DNA from: Pseudoxanthomonas sacheonensis | GTDB lineage: Bacteria > Pseudomonadota > Gammaproteobacteria > Xanthomonadales > Xanthomonadaceae | Reading direction: 5' to 3' | Length of the DNA: 64,000 bases | NCBI RefSeq assembly: GCF_010093305.1 | Contig: NZ_PDWS01000021.1 | Span: forward strand, 1 to 64,000 | In this document: piece after piece, positions 46,700-55,578 of the stretch | Numbering within the stretch: position 1 is the stretch's first letter | How the letters are laid out: each line of letters begins with the position of its first letter | Notes under the pieces: generated by a model | Databases searched by the model: none | Seen by the model: the letters and a program-made list of their open reading frames with translations, nothing else | Told to the model about the DNA's origin: nothing | Made by a program: the position numbers and the translations under genes

Positions 46700-47122
46700 T
46701 CAAGTCGCCGTTGGTGGGTGCGTGTCGCGCGGCTTCGCCAGGCGCGCGGCGATAAGCGCGGCCGGTATCGGCAGCAGAATGCCCAGGACACTCATCCAGC
46801 GCGGATGGTTGGGCATCATCGCAATCATTCCCGCCACGCCTGCCATGACGCCCAGCGCGACCAGGACCGCGGCAACCCGCCGATGCTTCGCTATACGCGC
46901 GGCGACCCAGCCGCCGGCGAAAGCGCCCAAGACCCAGGCCGCCACCACCATGGCCAACGCGGCCAAGGGCGAGGCGGCCAGTATTTTCTCCAGGTCGGCC
47001 GTTCGCATGGGGTCCAACCCGGGCGGGGGCGGGTAGATCGCGTGGCTGGCGAACTCGATGCCCGCCACCACCAGCCACATCGCCAGTACGCCGACAACGA
47101 CGCCAAGCAAGGTACGCCACAT
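46700..47122 (-). CDS. membrane protein, paralogue of the 45292-45699 gene
   Basis: 140 aa; four hydrophobic segments, C-terminal polar tail (KPRDTHPPTAT). Similar to the gene at 45292-45699 (see there). ATG 47122 matches the partner's N terminus. Divergent from the thioesterase gene. Confidence 0.72.
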   Translation of the reverse strand: MWRTLLGVVVGVLAMWLVVAGIEFASHAIYPPPPGLDPMRTADLEKILAASPLAALAMVVAAWVLGAFAGGWVAARIAKHRRVAAVLVALGVMAGVAGMIAMMPNHPRWMSVLGILLPIPAALIAARLAKPRDTHPPTAT

Positions 47123-47229
47123 AGGTCGATCCCCATCCGAACCCCGTGCCGCGCAGGATGACGCCAAGCCTTGCGGCCTGCAACCGGATAAGCTGCGGGC
47201 TGGCACCAAGATTGAAAGGAGATCGACGC

Positions 47230-47730
47230 ATGAGCGGCGAACAACGCGAGCTGACTTTCCGTTTCCTGGCCGAGCCCACGGACGTGAACTACGGCGGCAA
47301 GGTGCACGGCGGCGTGGTGATGAAGTGGATCGACCAGGCGGGCTATGCGGCGGCGGTGGGCTGGAGCGGCCACTACAGCGTGACCGTGGCCGTAGGCGGC
47401 ATCCGTTTCGTGGCGCCCATCCGCATCAGCGACCTGGTCACCGTCACCGCCACGCTGGTCTACACCGGTACCAGCAGCATGCATTTCGCTATCGACGTGC
47501 GCGCACGCGATCCGGGGCTGGACGCCAGCCAGGCGGAAAACCGTTTGTGCACCCACTGCATCATCGTGTTCGTGGCGCTGGATGGCGTGGAAGGCAAGCC
47601 CATGCCGGTGCCTTCCTGGAAGCCCGAAACCGACGACGACCGCCGCATGTCCGAGTACGCGATCAAGGTGATGGAACTGAGCAAGGGCATCGAGCAGACC
47701 ATCGCCCACTACCAGCAGCCCTCAACGTAG
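47230..47730 (+). CDS. acyl-CoA thioesterase (hotdog fold)
   Basis: 166 aa. Thioesterase motif of the YciA/BACH-like group: DVNYGGKVHGGVVMKWIDQAGYAAAVGW, followed by VGGIRFVAPIRISDLVTVTA. Hydrolyses acyl-CoA to free acid and CoA. AAAGGAGA lies upstream of ATG 47230. A hairpin follows the stop. Confidence 0.88.
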   Translation: MSGEQRELTFRFLAEPTDVNYGGKVHGGVVMKWIDQAGYAAAVGWSGHYSVTVAVGGIRFVAPIRISDLVTVTATLVYTGTSSMHFAIDVRARDPGLDASQAENRLCTHCIIVFVALDGVEGKPMPVPSWKPETDDDRRMSEYAIKVMELSKGIEQTIAHYQQPST

Positions 47731-47754
47731 AAGGCCGCGGATTAGGCGGCCTTC
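47730..47754. terminator. hairpin between convergent genes
   Basis: GAAGGCCGC-GGATTAG-GCGGCCTTC, a 9-bp perfect stem between the thioesterase and the convergent NlpC/P60 gene. Probably bidirectional, though no T-run is present. Confidence 0.45.
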
Positions 47755-47781
47755 GGATCGTGTTGAAGCTGGATATACGCG

Positions 47782-48612
47782 TTACATCGCAACGCGTCGC
47801 GCCTGCATGAACTTGGCGCTCCAGTAGCCGGTGAGCAGGCTGTCCACGCGCACGTCCTTGCCGGTGCTGGGCGAGTGCAGGAAGCGGCCTTCGCCGACGT
47901 AGATGCCCACATGGTTGACCCGGCCCCTGCGGCCGAAGAACACCAGGTCGCCCTGCTTCAGTTCGTCGCGGTTCTTGATCAGTTCGGCGTCGGTCTTGCT
48001 GGCCATGTCGCGCGATACGCGCGGCAGATCGATGCCCAGCGCGGTGCGGAAGACGTAGCCGACCAGACCACTGCAGTCGAAACCGCTGTCGGGCGAAGTG
48101 CCGCCCCAGCGGTACGGCGTGCCCAGCAGGGTCAGCGCGCGCTTGAGTACCGTCTGCACCTTGCCGCCGTCGTCCTGCGGCGCCAGTACGCCGGTCCGGC
48201 TCAGGTCGTAGTTGGCCAGCAGGCGGCTCAGGTCGCTGGCGAACATCGCCGAACGGTCCAGCATCGGCATGGTGTCGCTGGCGGCCAACCGCGGCAGCAG
48301 GGCGGTCAGGGTGGCGGTGGCGGCTTGCGTGGCCTTGTCGCGGACGACGCTGGAGGCGGTCTTTTCGGCAACGGCCGGCAACGTCTTGGCCGGGGCGTCG
48401 GCCACAACGGCATCGGCACTGGGTGCGACCAGGGCGTTGGCGGGGGCATTTTCCAGCGGGGCGGCCGCAGGCGCGGTCTGGGCCTGGGCCGAAAAAGCCG
48501 CCATGCAAAGAGCGGCAGAACAAAGAGCGGCAGAACAGAAGAGGGTAAAGGTCACGCCCCGGAGGGGACGGCGGGCGGCGGGCAGGCCTTTTGGCAGGTC
48601 GTCGGTCGTCAC
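47782..48612 (-). CDS. C40 (NlpC/P60) cell-wall endopeptidase
   Basis: 276 aa. Signal peptide with a duplicated CSAAL unit, a disordered linker (45-150), then the NlpC/P60 domain from about 155. The catalytic triad appears as Cys180 (DCSGL), His234 (NHVGIY) and His246 (LHSPS). It cleaves peptidoglycan stem peptides in the periplasm. A related gene lies just upstream at 48721. Confidence 0.9.
   Translation of the reverse strand: MTTDDLPKGLPAARRPLRGVTFTLFCSAALCSAALCMAAFSAQAQTAPAAAPLENAPANALVAPSADAVVADAPAKTLPAVAEKTASSVVRDKATQAATATLTALLPRLAASDTMPMLDRSAMFASDLSRLLANYDLSRTGVLAPQDDGGKVQTVLKRALTLLGTPYRWGGTSPDSGFDCSGLVGYVFRTALGIDLPRVSRDMASKTDAELIKNRDELKQGDLVFFGRRGRVNHVGIYVGEGRFLHSPSTGKDVRVDSLLTGYWSAKFMQARRVAM
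48506..48535. repeat. 15-bp tandem duplication in a signal-peptide coding region
   Basis: Two identical 15-nt units (CAAAGAGCGGCAGAA) in tandem give an in-frame duplication of five residues (CSAAL) in the signal peptide. Length change by slippage would keep the frame. Confidence 0.75.
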
Positions 48613-48720
48613 GCGGAATTCTGTGTAGCGAATTAGGCAACGATCATGCCGTCATCAGTCCTTCACGTGGTTCAAATTTCGTTATAAAACCGTGAATGTA
48701 ACGCGACTTATGTCACATTT

Positions 48721-49302
48721 TCAGTTCAGTACGCGTTTGGCGCCGGAATAATGATCGCGCCAGTAAGGGCCGTCCAACCGGTCCAGCCGCACTGTCCCGC
48801 CGGTGCTGGGGGCATGCACGAAGCGCCCTTCGCCGACGTAAATGCCCACATGGCTCACGTTGCCTTTGCTGCCGAAGAACACCAGATCGGCGGCGGCCAG
48901 CTTTTCCGGGGCGATCCGCGGCCCCTGAATGCCGGCAAGCTCGCGCGAGGTACGCGGCAGGCGCAGGTCCAGCATGTCGCGATAGACGTAGGCGACCAGG
49001 CCGCTGCAATCGAAACCCGATTCGGGGGTATTGCCCCCATAGGTATAAGGCGTGCCCACCAGGCCGATGGCCCGCATCAATACCGCATTGGCGGCCTCGG
49101 GATCGGTGGGCCTGACCTGCGGCCAGTGCCGCTGGCTTGCGCCGGTGGGCGCGGTGGGGCGCACCTGCTCCTTGCCGCACGCGGCCAGCAGCAGGGCAAG
49201 CACAAGCAAGGCCGCACCACGGAAAGCGACGCCGCGACCTGCCGCGCTACGGGCGGCAACTGGCGTGGGACCCGGCAAGCCGGGATAATGCGCGGCCTTC
49301 AT
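48721..49302 (-). CDS. C40 (NlpC/P60) endopeptidase lipoprotein
   Basis: 193 aa. Lipobox LLAAC (Cys42) and the NlpC/P60 domain from about 70: Cys99 (DCSGL), His151 (SHVGIY), His163 (VHAPS). The domain resembles the 47782-48612 protein strongly (GTPYTYGG/GTPYRWGG, GFDCSGLV), so the pair arose by duplication; this one is membrane-anchored and lacks the linker. Confidence 0.9.
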   Translation of the reverse strand: MKAAHYPGLPGPTPVAARSAAGRGVAFRGAALLVLALLLAACGKEQVRPTAPTGASQRHWPQVRPTDPEAANAVLMRAIGLVGTPYTYGGNTPESGFDCSGLVAYVYRDMLDLRLPRTSRELAGIQGPRIAPEKLAAADLVFFGSKGNVSHVGIYVGEGRFVHAPSTGGTVRLDRLDGPYWRDHYSGAKRVLN

Positions 49303-49397
49303 TGCGGGCAATATTGACCGCAATCCCCTGCGGCCCACAAGCCGCCCCCGTCTGCGATCGCCCAGCCAAGCGCGGTGCAGCCCAGCCAGAGTCGAAC

Positions 49398-49877
49398 ATG
49401 AAAATCGCAAAAGACAGCGTGGTCCGTTTCCACTACACCGTGTCCGAGGTGGGCCAGGAATCGCTGGAAAGTTCCAAAGACCGCGAACCGCTGGCCATCC
49501 TGTACGGCCACGGCAACATCATCCCGGGCCTGGAAACGGCCATGCTGGACCGCGAAGCCGGCGCCAGCTTCGGCGTCGACGTGGCCGCGGCCGATGCCTA
49601 CGGCGAAAAGCGCGACGGCCTGAGCCAGCGCGTGCCCAAGAAGCATTTCGGCGCGCAGAAGCTCGAGCCCGGCATGCAGGTAGTGCTGCAGACCAACTTC
49701 GGCCCGCGCGCGGTGACCATCCAAAAGGTCGGCATGAGCGTGGTCGACGTCGACTTGAACCACCCGATGGCCGGCAAGGATCTGCATTTCGACGTGGAAA
49801 TCGTGGAAGTGCGCGAAGCCACCGCAGAAGAACTGGAACACGGCCACGTGCACGGCGACGGCGGCCACCATCACTGA
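49398..49877 (+). CDS. slyD: FKBP-type peptidyl-prolyl isomerase SlyD
   Basis: 159 aa. FKBP domain with the inserted chaperone flap (VVRFHYTVSE, then YGHGNIIPGLETAM) and the C-terminal His-rich tail (HGHVHGDGGHHH) that binds nickel. It catalyses proline isomerisation and acts as chaperone, also for Ni enzymes. The start at 49398 gives the standard SlyD N terminus. Confidence 0.93.
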   Translation: MKIAKDSVVRFHYTVSEVGQESLESSKDREPLAILYGHGNIIPGLETAMLDREAGASFGVDVAAADAYGEKRDGLSQRVPKKHFGAQKLEPGMQVVLQTNFGPRAVTIQKVGMSVVDVDLNHPMAGKDLHFDVEIVEVREATAEELEHGHVHGDGGHHH

Positions 49878-49911
49878 TCCCGGCTGCTGATCCCGGCCAC
49901 GGATCGGTACG

Positions 49912-49935
49912 GACGGCTCGCCCAGGCGGGCCGTC
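49912..49935 (+). terminator. hairpin after slyD
   Basis: GACGGCTCGCC / GGCGGGCCGTC with a short loop, 35 nt after slyD. Only a weak T-rich tail follows. Confidence 0.4.
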
Positions 49936-50035
49936 TTCGTATCCGGCATTCGGCGGCAAGACTTCCGCTCCCGACGTTCTGTCCAGCATGAGGCGCGCTG
50001 CGCATCCAGATCCGTTGCTGCCATAGACTAGGGCG

Positions 50036-51286
50036 ATGAATGCACAACAAGATGACGTACTGATCATCGGCGGCGGCGTGATCGGCCTGGCCACGGCGCT
50101 GGCGTTGATCGAAGCCGGCCGGGGCGTGCGCGTGCTCGAAGCGGCCGCTGCCGGCAGCGGCGCCTCGCACGGCAACTGCGGCACCATCACGCCGAGCCAT
50201 GCGCCACCGCTGGCCGCTCCCGGCATGGTCGCGCAGGGGCTGCGCTGGATGTCGACCCCCGATGCGCCGCTTTATCTGAAACCGCGGCTCGATCCGGCCC
50301 TGTGGCGCTGGCTCGCGCATTTCGCCGCCCGCTGCAACCCCAGGGACTGGCGGCAGAGCACCAAATCGCGCTCGGCGATCCTCAACGACTCGCGCACCCG
50401 TTTGAGCGAGTGGGTCGCACGTTACGGGCTGCAGTGCGAATTCGCGGAGGAGGGACTCGATTACGTGTTCCGGGAACGCGCCCGGTTCGACCACTACGCG
50501 GAAGAATGCGAAGCGCTGCGCGAGTTCGGAATCGTCAGCGAGATATTCGACGGTGCCGACTATCTGCGCCAGGAACCCGCGTTGAAACCCGGCGTGGCCG
50601 GCGCGGTGCGGTTCCCCGACGACGCGCGCCTGCGCCCGGACCGCTACGTGGCCGAGCTGGCGAGGGCGGTGCGGGAACGCGGCGGCGTAATCGAGGAAAA
50701 CTGCCGGGTCCAATCGCTGCAGGATTCGGCCAATGGCGTAACCGTGGAAACGAGCCTGGGCACGCGCAGCGGCGGCGAGGCGGTCATCGCGCTCGGCGCC
50801 TGGTCGCCGGCGTTGGCGCGCACATTGGGAATCAAACTGCCGATCCAGCCCGGCAAGGGCTATTCGATCACCTATTCGCGTCCCTCCCTGGTACCCCGGC
50901 GCGCCATGGTGCTGAAGGACCGCCAGGTATGCGTGACGGTATGGGACAGCGGTTTCCGCCTGGGCAGCACCATGGAGTTTTCCGGTTACGACGAGAGTTT
51001 GAACGCCACCCGCTTGAATGCACTGGAACGCGGCGCCGCCGAATATCTGCACGAACCCGTAGGCGCCACCGTGCAGGAGCGCTGGTACGGCTGGCGGCCG
51101 ATGACCTGGGACGATCTGCCGATACTCGGGCGGGCGCCGCGCCATCGCCACCTGTGGCTGGCCGCCGGGCACGGCATGCTCGGCGTCAGCATGAGCGCCG
51201 CCAGCGGACAATTGATGGCCGACCTGATCGCCGGACGCAGCACTGCGATCGATCCGGCGCCTTATCGCCTGGAGCGTTTCCTGTGA
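50036..51286 (+). CDS. DadA-like FAD-dependent amino-acid/amine oxidase
   Basis: 416 aa, DAO family. FAD-binding Rossmann motif DVLIIGGGVIGLATALALIEAGRGVRVLEA at the N terminus; C-terminal W.GWRPMTWDDLPILGRAPRHRHLWLAAGHGMLGVSMSA. This matches D-amino acid dehydrogenase (DadA) or relatives that oxidise secondary amines. The stop overlaps the next gene as GTGA (51283-51286). Confidence 0.85.
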   Translation: MNAQQDDVLIIGGGVIGLATALALIEAGRGVRVLEAAAAGSGASHGNCGTITPSHAPPLAAPGMVAQGLRWMSTPDAPLYLKPRLDPALWRWLAHFAARCNPRDWRQSTKSRSAILNDSRTRLSEWVARYGLQCEFAEEGLDYVFRERARFDHYAEECEALREFGIVSEIFDGADYLRQEPALKPGVAGAVRFPDDARLRPDRYVAELARAVRERGGVIEENCRVQSLQDSANGVTVETSLGTRSGGEAVIALGAWSPALARTLGIKLPIQPGKGYSITYSRPSLVPRRAMVLKDRQVCVTVWDSGFRLGSTMEFSGYDESLNATRLNALERGAAEYLHEPVGATVQERWYGWRPMTWDDLPILGRAPRHRHLWLAAGHGMLGVSMSAASGQLMADLIAGRSTAIDPAPYRLERFL

Positions 51287-52650
51287 GCGCCGACAAAGCG
51301 GCTTACGACTACGACCTGGTGGTGATCGGCGGCGGCTCCGGCGGCCTGGCCGGCGCCTTCCGCGCGGCGTCGCATGGTGCGCGCGTGGCGCTGCTGGAAC
51401 CTGGCGAGTTCGGCGGAACCTGCGTCAATGTGGGGTGCGTACCGAAGAAGGCGATGTGGCTGGCGGCCGAACTGGCGCAGCGCATCGATATGGCTTCGCG
51501 GCTGGGTTTCGGCCTGCCGCCGCCCAAGCTGGACTGGCGCGAATTCATCGTCCATCGCCAGCGTTACATCGCCGGCATCCACGACAGCTACCGCAAGCGA
51601 TTGGACGCCGCGGGCATCGTGCATCTGCCGTGCTACGGACATTTCATCGACGCTCACACGGTGGAAACCCACCAGGGATTGCGCATCACCGCCGCGCATG
51701 CGCTGATCGCCACCGGCGGCAAACCGCAGCGACCGGATATGCCTGGCGCGGAACTGGGCCTGGTCTCCGACGACTTCTTCAATCTTTGCGAGGCGCCCGC
51801 GCGCGTAGCGATAGTGGGCGGCGGTTATATCGCGGTCGAACTGGGCGGTGTGCTGCAGGCGTTGGGCAGCAAGGTGGAATTGTTCGTGCGCGGGCCGCGC
51901 CTGCTCGATTCCTTCGACCACGAGCTGACCGACGAACTGGCGGAGAACCTCAGGCAACACGGCGTCCATTGCCATTTCGCGCATCCATTGGCCTCGTTGC
52001 AACAGATGGGCGAACAGCGGGTGCTGCATGCCCGCAACGGACAGGCAAGCGAGCCTTTCGACAGCGTGATCTTCGCCACCGGCCGTACGCCCAACAGCCG
52101 GCAGCTCCGGTTGGAGAATATCGGCGTGACCGTCGATGGCGAAGGTTTCGTAGTGGTCGACGAATTCCAGGACACCAGCGTCGCCAATGTGCATGCGGTA
52201 GGCGATGTTTCCAGCCGGCTCGCGCTTACGCCGGTCGCCATCGCCGCAGCTCGCCGTCTGATGGACCGTCTGTTCGGAGGCAAACCCGAAGCGAGGCTGG
52301 ATTACGACGACATCGCCACCGTGGTCTTCGCGCATCCTCCGCTGGGCATGGTCGGCCTGACCGAAGCCGAAGCGCGCGAACGCCACGGCGATGCGAGGGT
52401 GAAGACCTACAGCGCCCGCTTCCGCCCGATGCTGCATGCGCTGGCCGATTCGCCGCAGCGCAGCCTGTTCAAGCTGGTATGCGTGGGCGAAGAGGAACGG
52501 GTGATCGGCATTCACCTGTTGGGCGAAGGCGCGGACGAGATGCTGCAGGGGTTCGCGGTGGCCTTGAAGAAAGGCATCGTCAAGCGCGATCTGGACGACA
52601 CCATGGCGATCCATCCGACTTCGGCTGAGGAAGTGGTGTTGATGCGGTGA
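51283..52650 (+). CDS. gor: glutathione-disulfide reductase
   Basis: 455 aa, GTG start at 51283. FAD motif VVIGGGSGGLAGA, the redox-active CVNVGC (Cys47, Cys52), NAD(P) motif IVGGGYIAVELGG and the dimer-interface AIHPTSAEE with the active-site His. It reduces GSSG to GSH with NADPH. Coupled to the DadA-like gene; probable operon. Confidence 0.88.
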   Translation: MSADKAAYDYDLVVIGGGSGGLAGAFRAASHGARVALLEPGEFGGTCVNVGCVPKKAMWLAAELAQRIDMASRLGFGLPPPKLDWREFIVHRQRYIAGIHDSYRKRLDAAGIVHLPCYGHFIDAHTVETHQGLRITAAHALIATGGKPQRPDMPGAELGLVSDDFFNLCEAPARVAIVGGGYIAVELGGVLQALGSKVELFVRGPRLLDSFDHELTDELAENLRQHGVHCHFAHPLASLQQMGEQRVLHARNGQASEPFDSVIFATGRTPNSRQLRLENIGVTVDGEGFVVVDEFQDTSVANVHAVGDVSSRLALTPVAIAAARRLMDRLFGGKPEARLDYDDIATVVFAHPPLGMVGLTEAEARERHGDARVKTYSARFRPMLHALADSPQRSLFKLVCVGEEERVIGIHLLGEGADEMLQGFAVALKKGIVKRDLDDTMAIHPTSAEEVVLMR

Positions 52651-52700
52651 GACGGCCTGATTGTGGCGTCATCGCAACTTGACTGTCATTCGAATTCGAC

Positions 52701-52783
52701 TGTCATCCCGAACGCAGTGAGGGATCTGCTGTATGGCGCGAGTCGAAACTTGAAGCAGATCCCTCACTGCGTTCGGGATGACA
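52701..52783. repeat. inverted repeat type TGTCATCCCGAACGCAGTGA
   Basis: Perfect 30-bp arms (52701-52730, 52754-52783) in the gap between two convergent genes. Relatives at 24815 and 20969. Confidence 0.86.
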
Positions 52784-52802
52784 ATGCTGAGGATGCAGCC
52801 CC

Positions 52803-53963
52803 CTACACGCGCCCAGCCATCGCCGCATCGAACACCTTGCCCGCCGCCGCCGCATCGAACTTCACCGGATTTCCCCCCGCCGAAGGATCCGCTTCGGCCA
52901 TCGTCGCGATTTCCCCGGCACGGTCGCCATTCACGCCGAACTCCTCCAGCGTATGCGGCACCCCCAACGAGGCGCGCAGTTCGAGCACGAAATCCAAGAA
53001 GCCGGTGAAATCCTGGCGCGGAAGCCGCAGGTAGGCGGCCAGACGTTCGATGCGTTCCTCGACCGCGCTGCGGTTGAAGGCCAGCACGTAGGGCATGAAC
53101 ACCGCATTGGTCATGCCGTGATGGGTGTCGTACAGTGCGCCGACCGGATGCGACAGCGCATGCATGCCGCCGAGTCCCTTCTGGAATGCGGTGGCTCCCA
53201 TCGCCGCGGCGGCCATCATGTCGCCGCGCGCTTCGATGTCGCCGGCTTGCGCATAGACGCGCGGCAGCGCCTGCTTGACCAGGCGCATGCCTTCGACCGC
53301 GATGCCGTCGGCCATTGGGTGATAGCCGGGCGCGCAATAGGCTTCCAGGCAATGCGACAGCGCATCCATGCCGGTGCCGGCGGTGATCCTGGCGGGCATG
53401 CCCACGGTCAGCGCCGGGTCGCAGATCACCACGCGCGGCATCATCTTCGGGTGGAAAATAATTTTCTTGGTATGGGTCTTTTCGTCGGTCAGCACGCCCG
53501 CGCGGCCGACCTCCGAACCGGTGCCGGCGGTGGTGGGCACGGCGATGATGGGGGCGATGCCATCGGGGTCTGCGCGGGTCCACCAATCGCCGATGTCCTC
53601 ATAGTCCCAGACCGGGCGCGACTGCCCGCTCATGAAAGCGATCAGCTTGCCGGTGTCCAGGCCGCTGCCGCCGCCGAAGGCCACCACGCCGTCGTGGCCG
53701 CCATCGCGATATGCCAAAAGGCCGGCGTTGAGATTGGCTTCCACAGGGTTGGGCTTAAGATCGGCGAACAATTCGGCATCCAGTCCGGCGGCGCGCAACG
53801 ACGCCAACGCGTCGGTGGTGATCGGCGCGTTGGCCAGGCCGGCATCGGTCACCAGCAAGGGTTTGCGGATGCCGTTGGCCAGGCAGGCTTCGGCCAGTTC
53901 GCCGATTCGTCCCGCACCGAAGCGGATCGAGGTGGGGTAGTTCCAGTTGGCGCGGACAGTCAT
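52803..53963 (-). CDS. iron-containing alcohol dehydrogenase
   Basis: 386 aa, group III ADH. NAD motif GGGSGLDTGK and metal ligands in DALSHCLEAYCAPGYHPMADG and GGMHALSHPVGALYDTHHGMTNAVFMP. Last gene of the amine-degradation operon, 10 nt after the aldehyde dehydrogenase. It probably oxidises the hydroxyl of the gamma-glutamylated alcohol-amine to an aldehyde. Confidence 0.87.
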   Translation of the reverse strand: MTVRANWNYPTSIRFGAGRIGELAEACLANGIRKPLLVTDAGLANAPITTDALASLRAAGLDAELFADLKPNPVEANLNAGLLAYRDGGHDGVVAFGGGSGLDTGKLIAFMSGQSRPVWDYEDIGDWWTRADPDGIAPIIAVPTTAGTGSEVGRAGVLTDEKTHTKKIIFHPKMMPRVVICDPALTVGMPARITAGTGMDALSHCLEAYCAPGYHPMADGIAVEGMRLVKQALPRVYAQAGDIEARGDMMAAAAMGATAFQKGLGGMHALSHPVGALYDTHHGMTNAVFMPYVLAFNRSAVEERIERLAAYLRLPRQDFTGFLDFVLELRASLGVPHTLEEFGVNGDRAGEIATMAEADPSAGGNPVKFDAAAAGKVFDAAMAGRV

Positions 53964-53973
53964 GGGTGGCTTC

Positions 53974-55371
53974 TCAGTTCGTTATCGCGTGGCGCAGATG
54001 GAAGGATTTGGGGCGGGTAAGGGTTTCATAACCCACGCGCGACAAAGTGGCGCCGCGCCCTGTGTGTTTGACGCCGGTCCAGGCCAGCGACGGGTCCAGG
54101 TAGTCGCAACGGTTCATGTACACGGTGCCGGTGGCGATGTCGTCGCCGATGCGTTCGGCGGCCTCCAGGTCGCGCGTCCACACCGAAGCGGTCAGGCCGT
54201 AGGGACTGTCGTTCATCAGCTGCAACGCTTGCGCGTCGCCGTCCACCGGCATGATGCCGACCACGGGGCCGAAGCTTTCTTCGCGCATCACCGACATCGA
54301 GTGATCGACGTCTATCAGCACCTGCGGTGCGAGGTAGGGCGTTCCGATGGCGTCGGCGCCGAAAGTGGAGGCGTCGATCAGCGCACGCGCACCGCCGGCG
54401 ATGGCATCGGCGATCTGTCCGCGCACGAAGTCGGCGCTGGCGGCCTTGACCAGCGGACCGAGCGTAGTCGCTTCGTCCAGCGGATTGCCAAGCACGTAGG
54501 CGCGGGTCAGTTCGGTGAAACGCTCCACGAATTCCGGATATATGCCGCGATCGACATAGATGCGTTCGATGCCGCAGCAACTCTGTCCGGAGTTGAAGAA
54601 GCTGCCGTCGACCAGGTTCTCCACCGTAAAGTCCAGGTCCGCATCGTGGCGCACATAGGCCGGATCCTTGCCGCCCAGCTCCAGGCCCAGCCCGAGAAAG
54701 TGGCCGCTGGCAGCGCGCTCCATCGCGCGTCCGCCTTCCACCGAACCGGTGAAGTTGACCTGCTGCACGCGGCCCGAGGCGATCACGCGCGCGGATTGTT
54801 CGTGGTCCAGCAGCAGGTTGCGGAACAAGCCTGCGGGCAGGCCGGCCTGCTGGAACGCGCGCTCGAAGCGCTCGCCCACCAGCAAGGTCTGGGTGGCGTG
54901 CTTCAGGATCACCGCGTTGCCGGCCATCAAGGCCGGGACGATGGAATTCACCGCAGTGAGGTAGGGATAATTCCACGGCGCGATCACGAACACGGTGCCC
55001 AGCGGCTCGCGGCGCACGAAGCGGCGGAAGCCAGCTTTCTGGCCGGGATCGATGTCGGCCAGCGCATCGGCTGCGATTGCGATCATGTGGCGCGCGCGCT
55101 CTTCCACACCGCGCAGTTCGCCGGCGCCGTAACGCACCGGGCGGCCCATCTGCCAGGCGATTTCCGGCGCGATTTCCTCGCGCATGGCCAACAAAGCTTC
55201 GAGTGCGGCCGTGCAATAGCGGGCGCGTGCTTCCAGCGGGGTTCTCTTCCAGGCGCGCTGGGCCTGTGCCGCGGCTTCAAGCGCCGAGCCCACAGTCTCG
55301 TCGCTGGCGTAGTGGCGTTCGGCGTAGACGCGTCCGTCGACGGGGGAGATCAGTTTTACTTCGTTGCTCAT
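53974..55371 (-). CDS. aldehyde dehydrogenase
   Basis: 465 aa, NAD(P)-ALDH superfamily. Catalytic Cys in GQSCCGIER, catalytic Glu in LELGGKDP, cofactor motif in FTGSVEGG. Oxidises an aldehyde to the acid. Within the operon it would follow the alcohol dehydrogenase step. Upstream lies a 207-nt gap containing a repeat element, then the ligase. Confidence 0.89.
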   Translation of the reverse strand: MSNEVKLISPVDGRVYAERHYASDETVGSALEAAAQAQRAWKRTPLEARARYCTAALEALLAMREEIAPEIAWQMGRPVRYGAGELRGVEERARHMIAIAADALADIDPGQKAGFRRFVRREPLGTVFVIAPWNYPYLTAVNSIVPALMAGNAVILKHATQTLLVGERFERAFQQAGLPAGLFRNLLLDHEQSARVIASGRVQQVNFTGSVEGGRAMERAASGHFLGLGLELGGKDPAYVRHDADLDFTVENLVDGSFFNSGQSCCGIERIYVDRGIYPEFVERFTELTRAYVLGNPLDEATTLGPLVKAASADFVRGQIADAIAGGARALIDASTFGADAIGTPYLAPQVLIDVDHSMSVMREESFGPVVGIMPVDGDAQALQLMNDSPYGLTASVWTRDLEAAERIGDDIATGTVYMNRCDYLDPSLAWTGVKHTGRGATLSRVGYETLTRPKSFHLRHAITN

Positions 55372-55420
55372 TCGTTTCTCGAAATGGTGGGGATCGTTGT
55401 CATGCAGGCCTATCGTCAGT

Positions 55421-55557
55421 CGTCATCCCAGCGAAAGCTGGGATCCATTTTGATTTTTGCTTTTCAGTTTCTACCTCTTGGAATAGTTTTCCCGCGAAGA
55501 TCAAGATGGATCCCAGCTTGACCAGCTTTGCTGTTGAAAGCCGCTTGGATGACGACG
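55421..55557. repeat. inverted repeat type CGTCATCCCAGCGAAAGCTGGGATCCA
   Basis: Left arm 55421-55453; right arm broken in two parts (TCAAGATGGATCCCAGCTT at 55501 on, and GGATGACGACG to 55557). It sits inside the operon between the ligase and aldehyde dehydrogenase genes. Confidence 0.65.
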
Positions 55558-55578
55558 GTTTGAGGTGACATTGAACTT

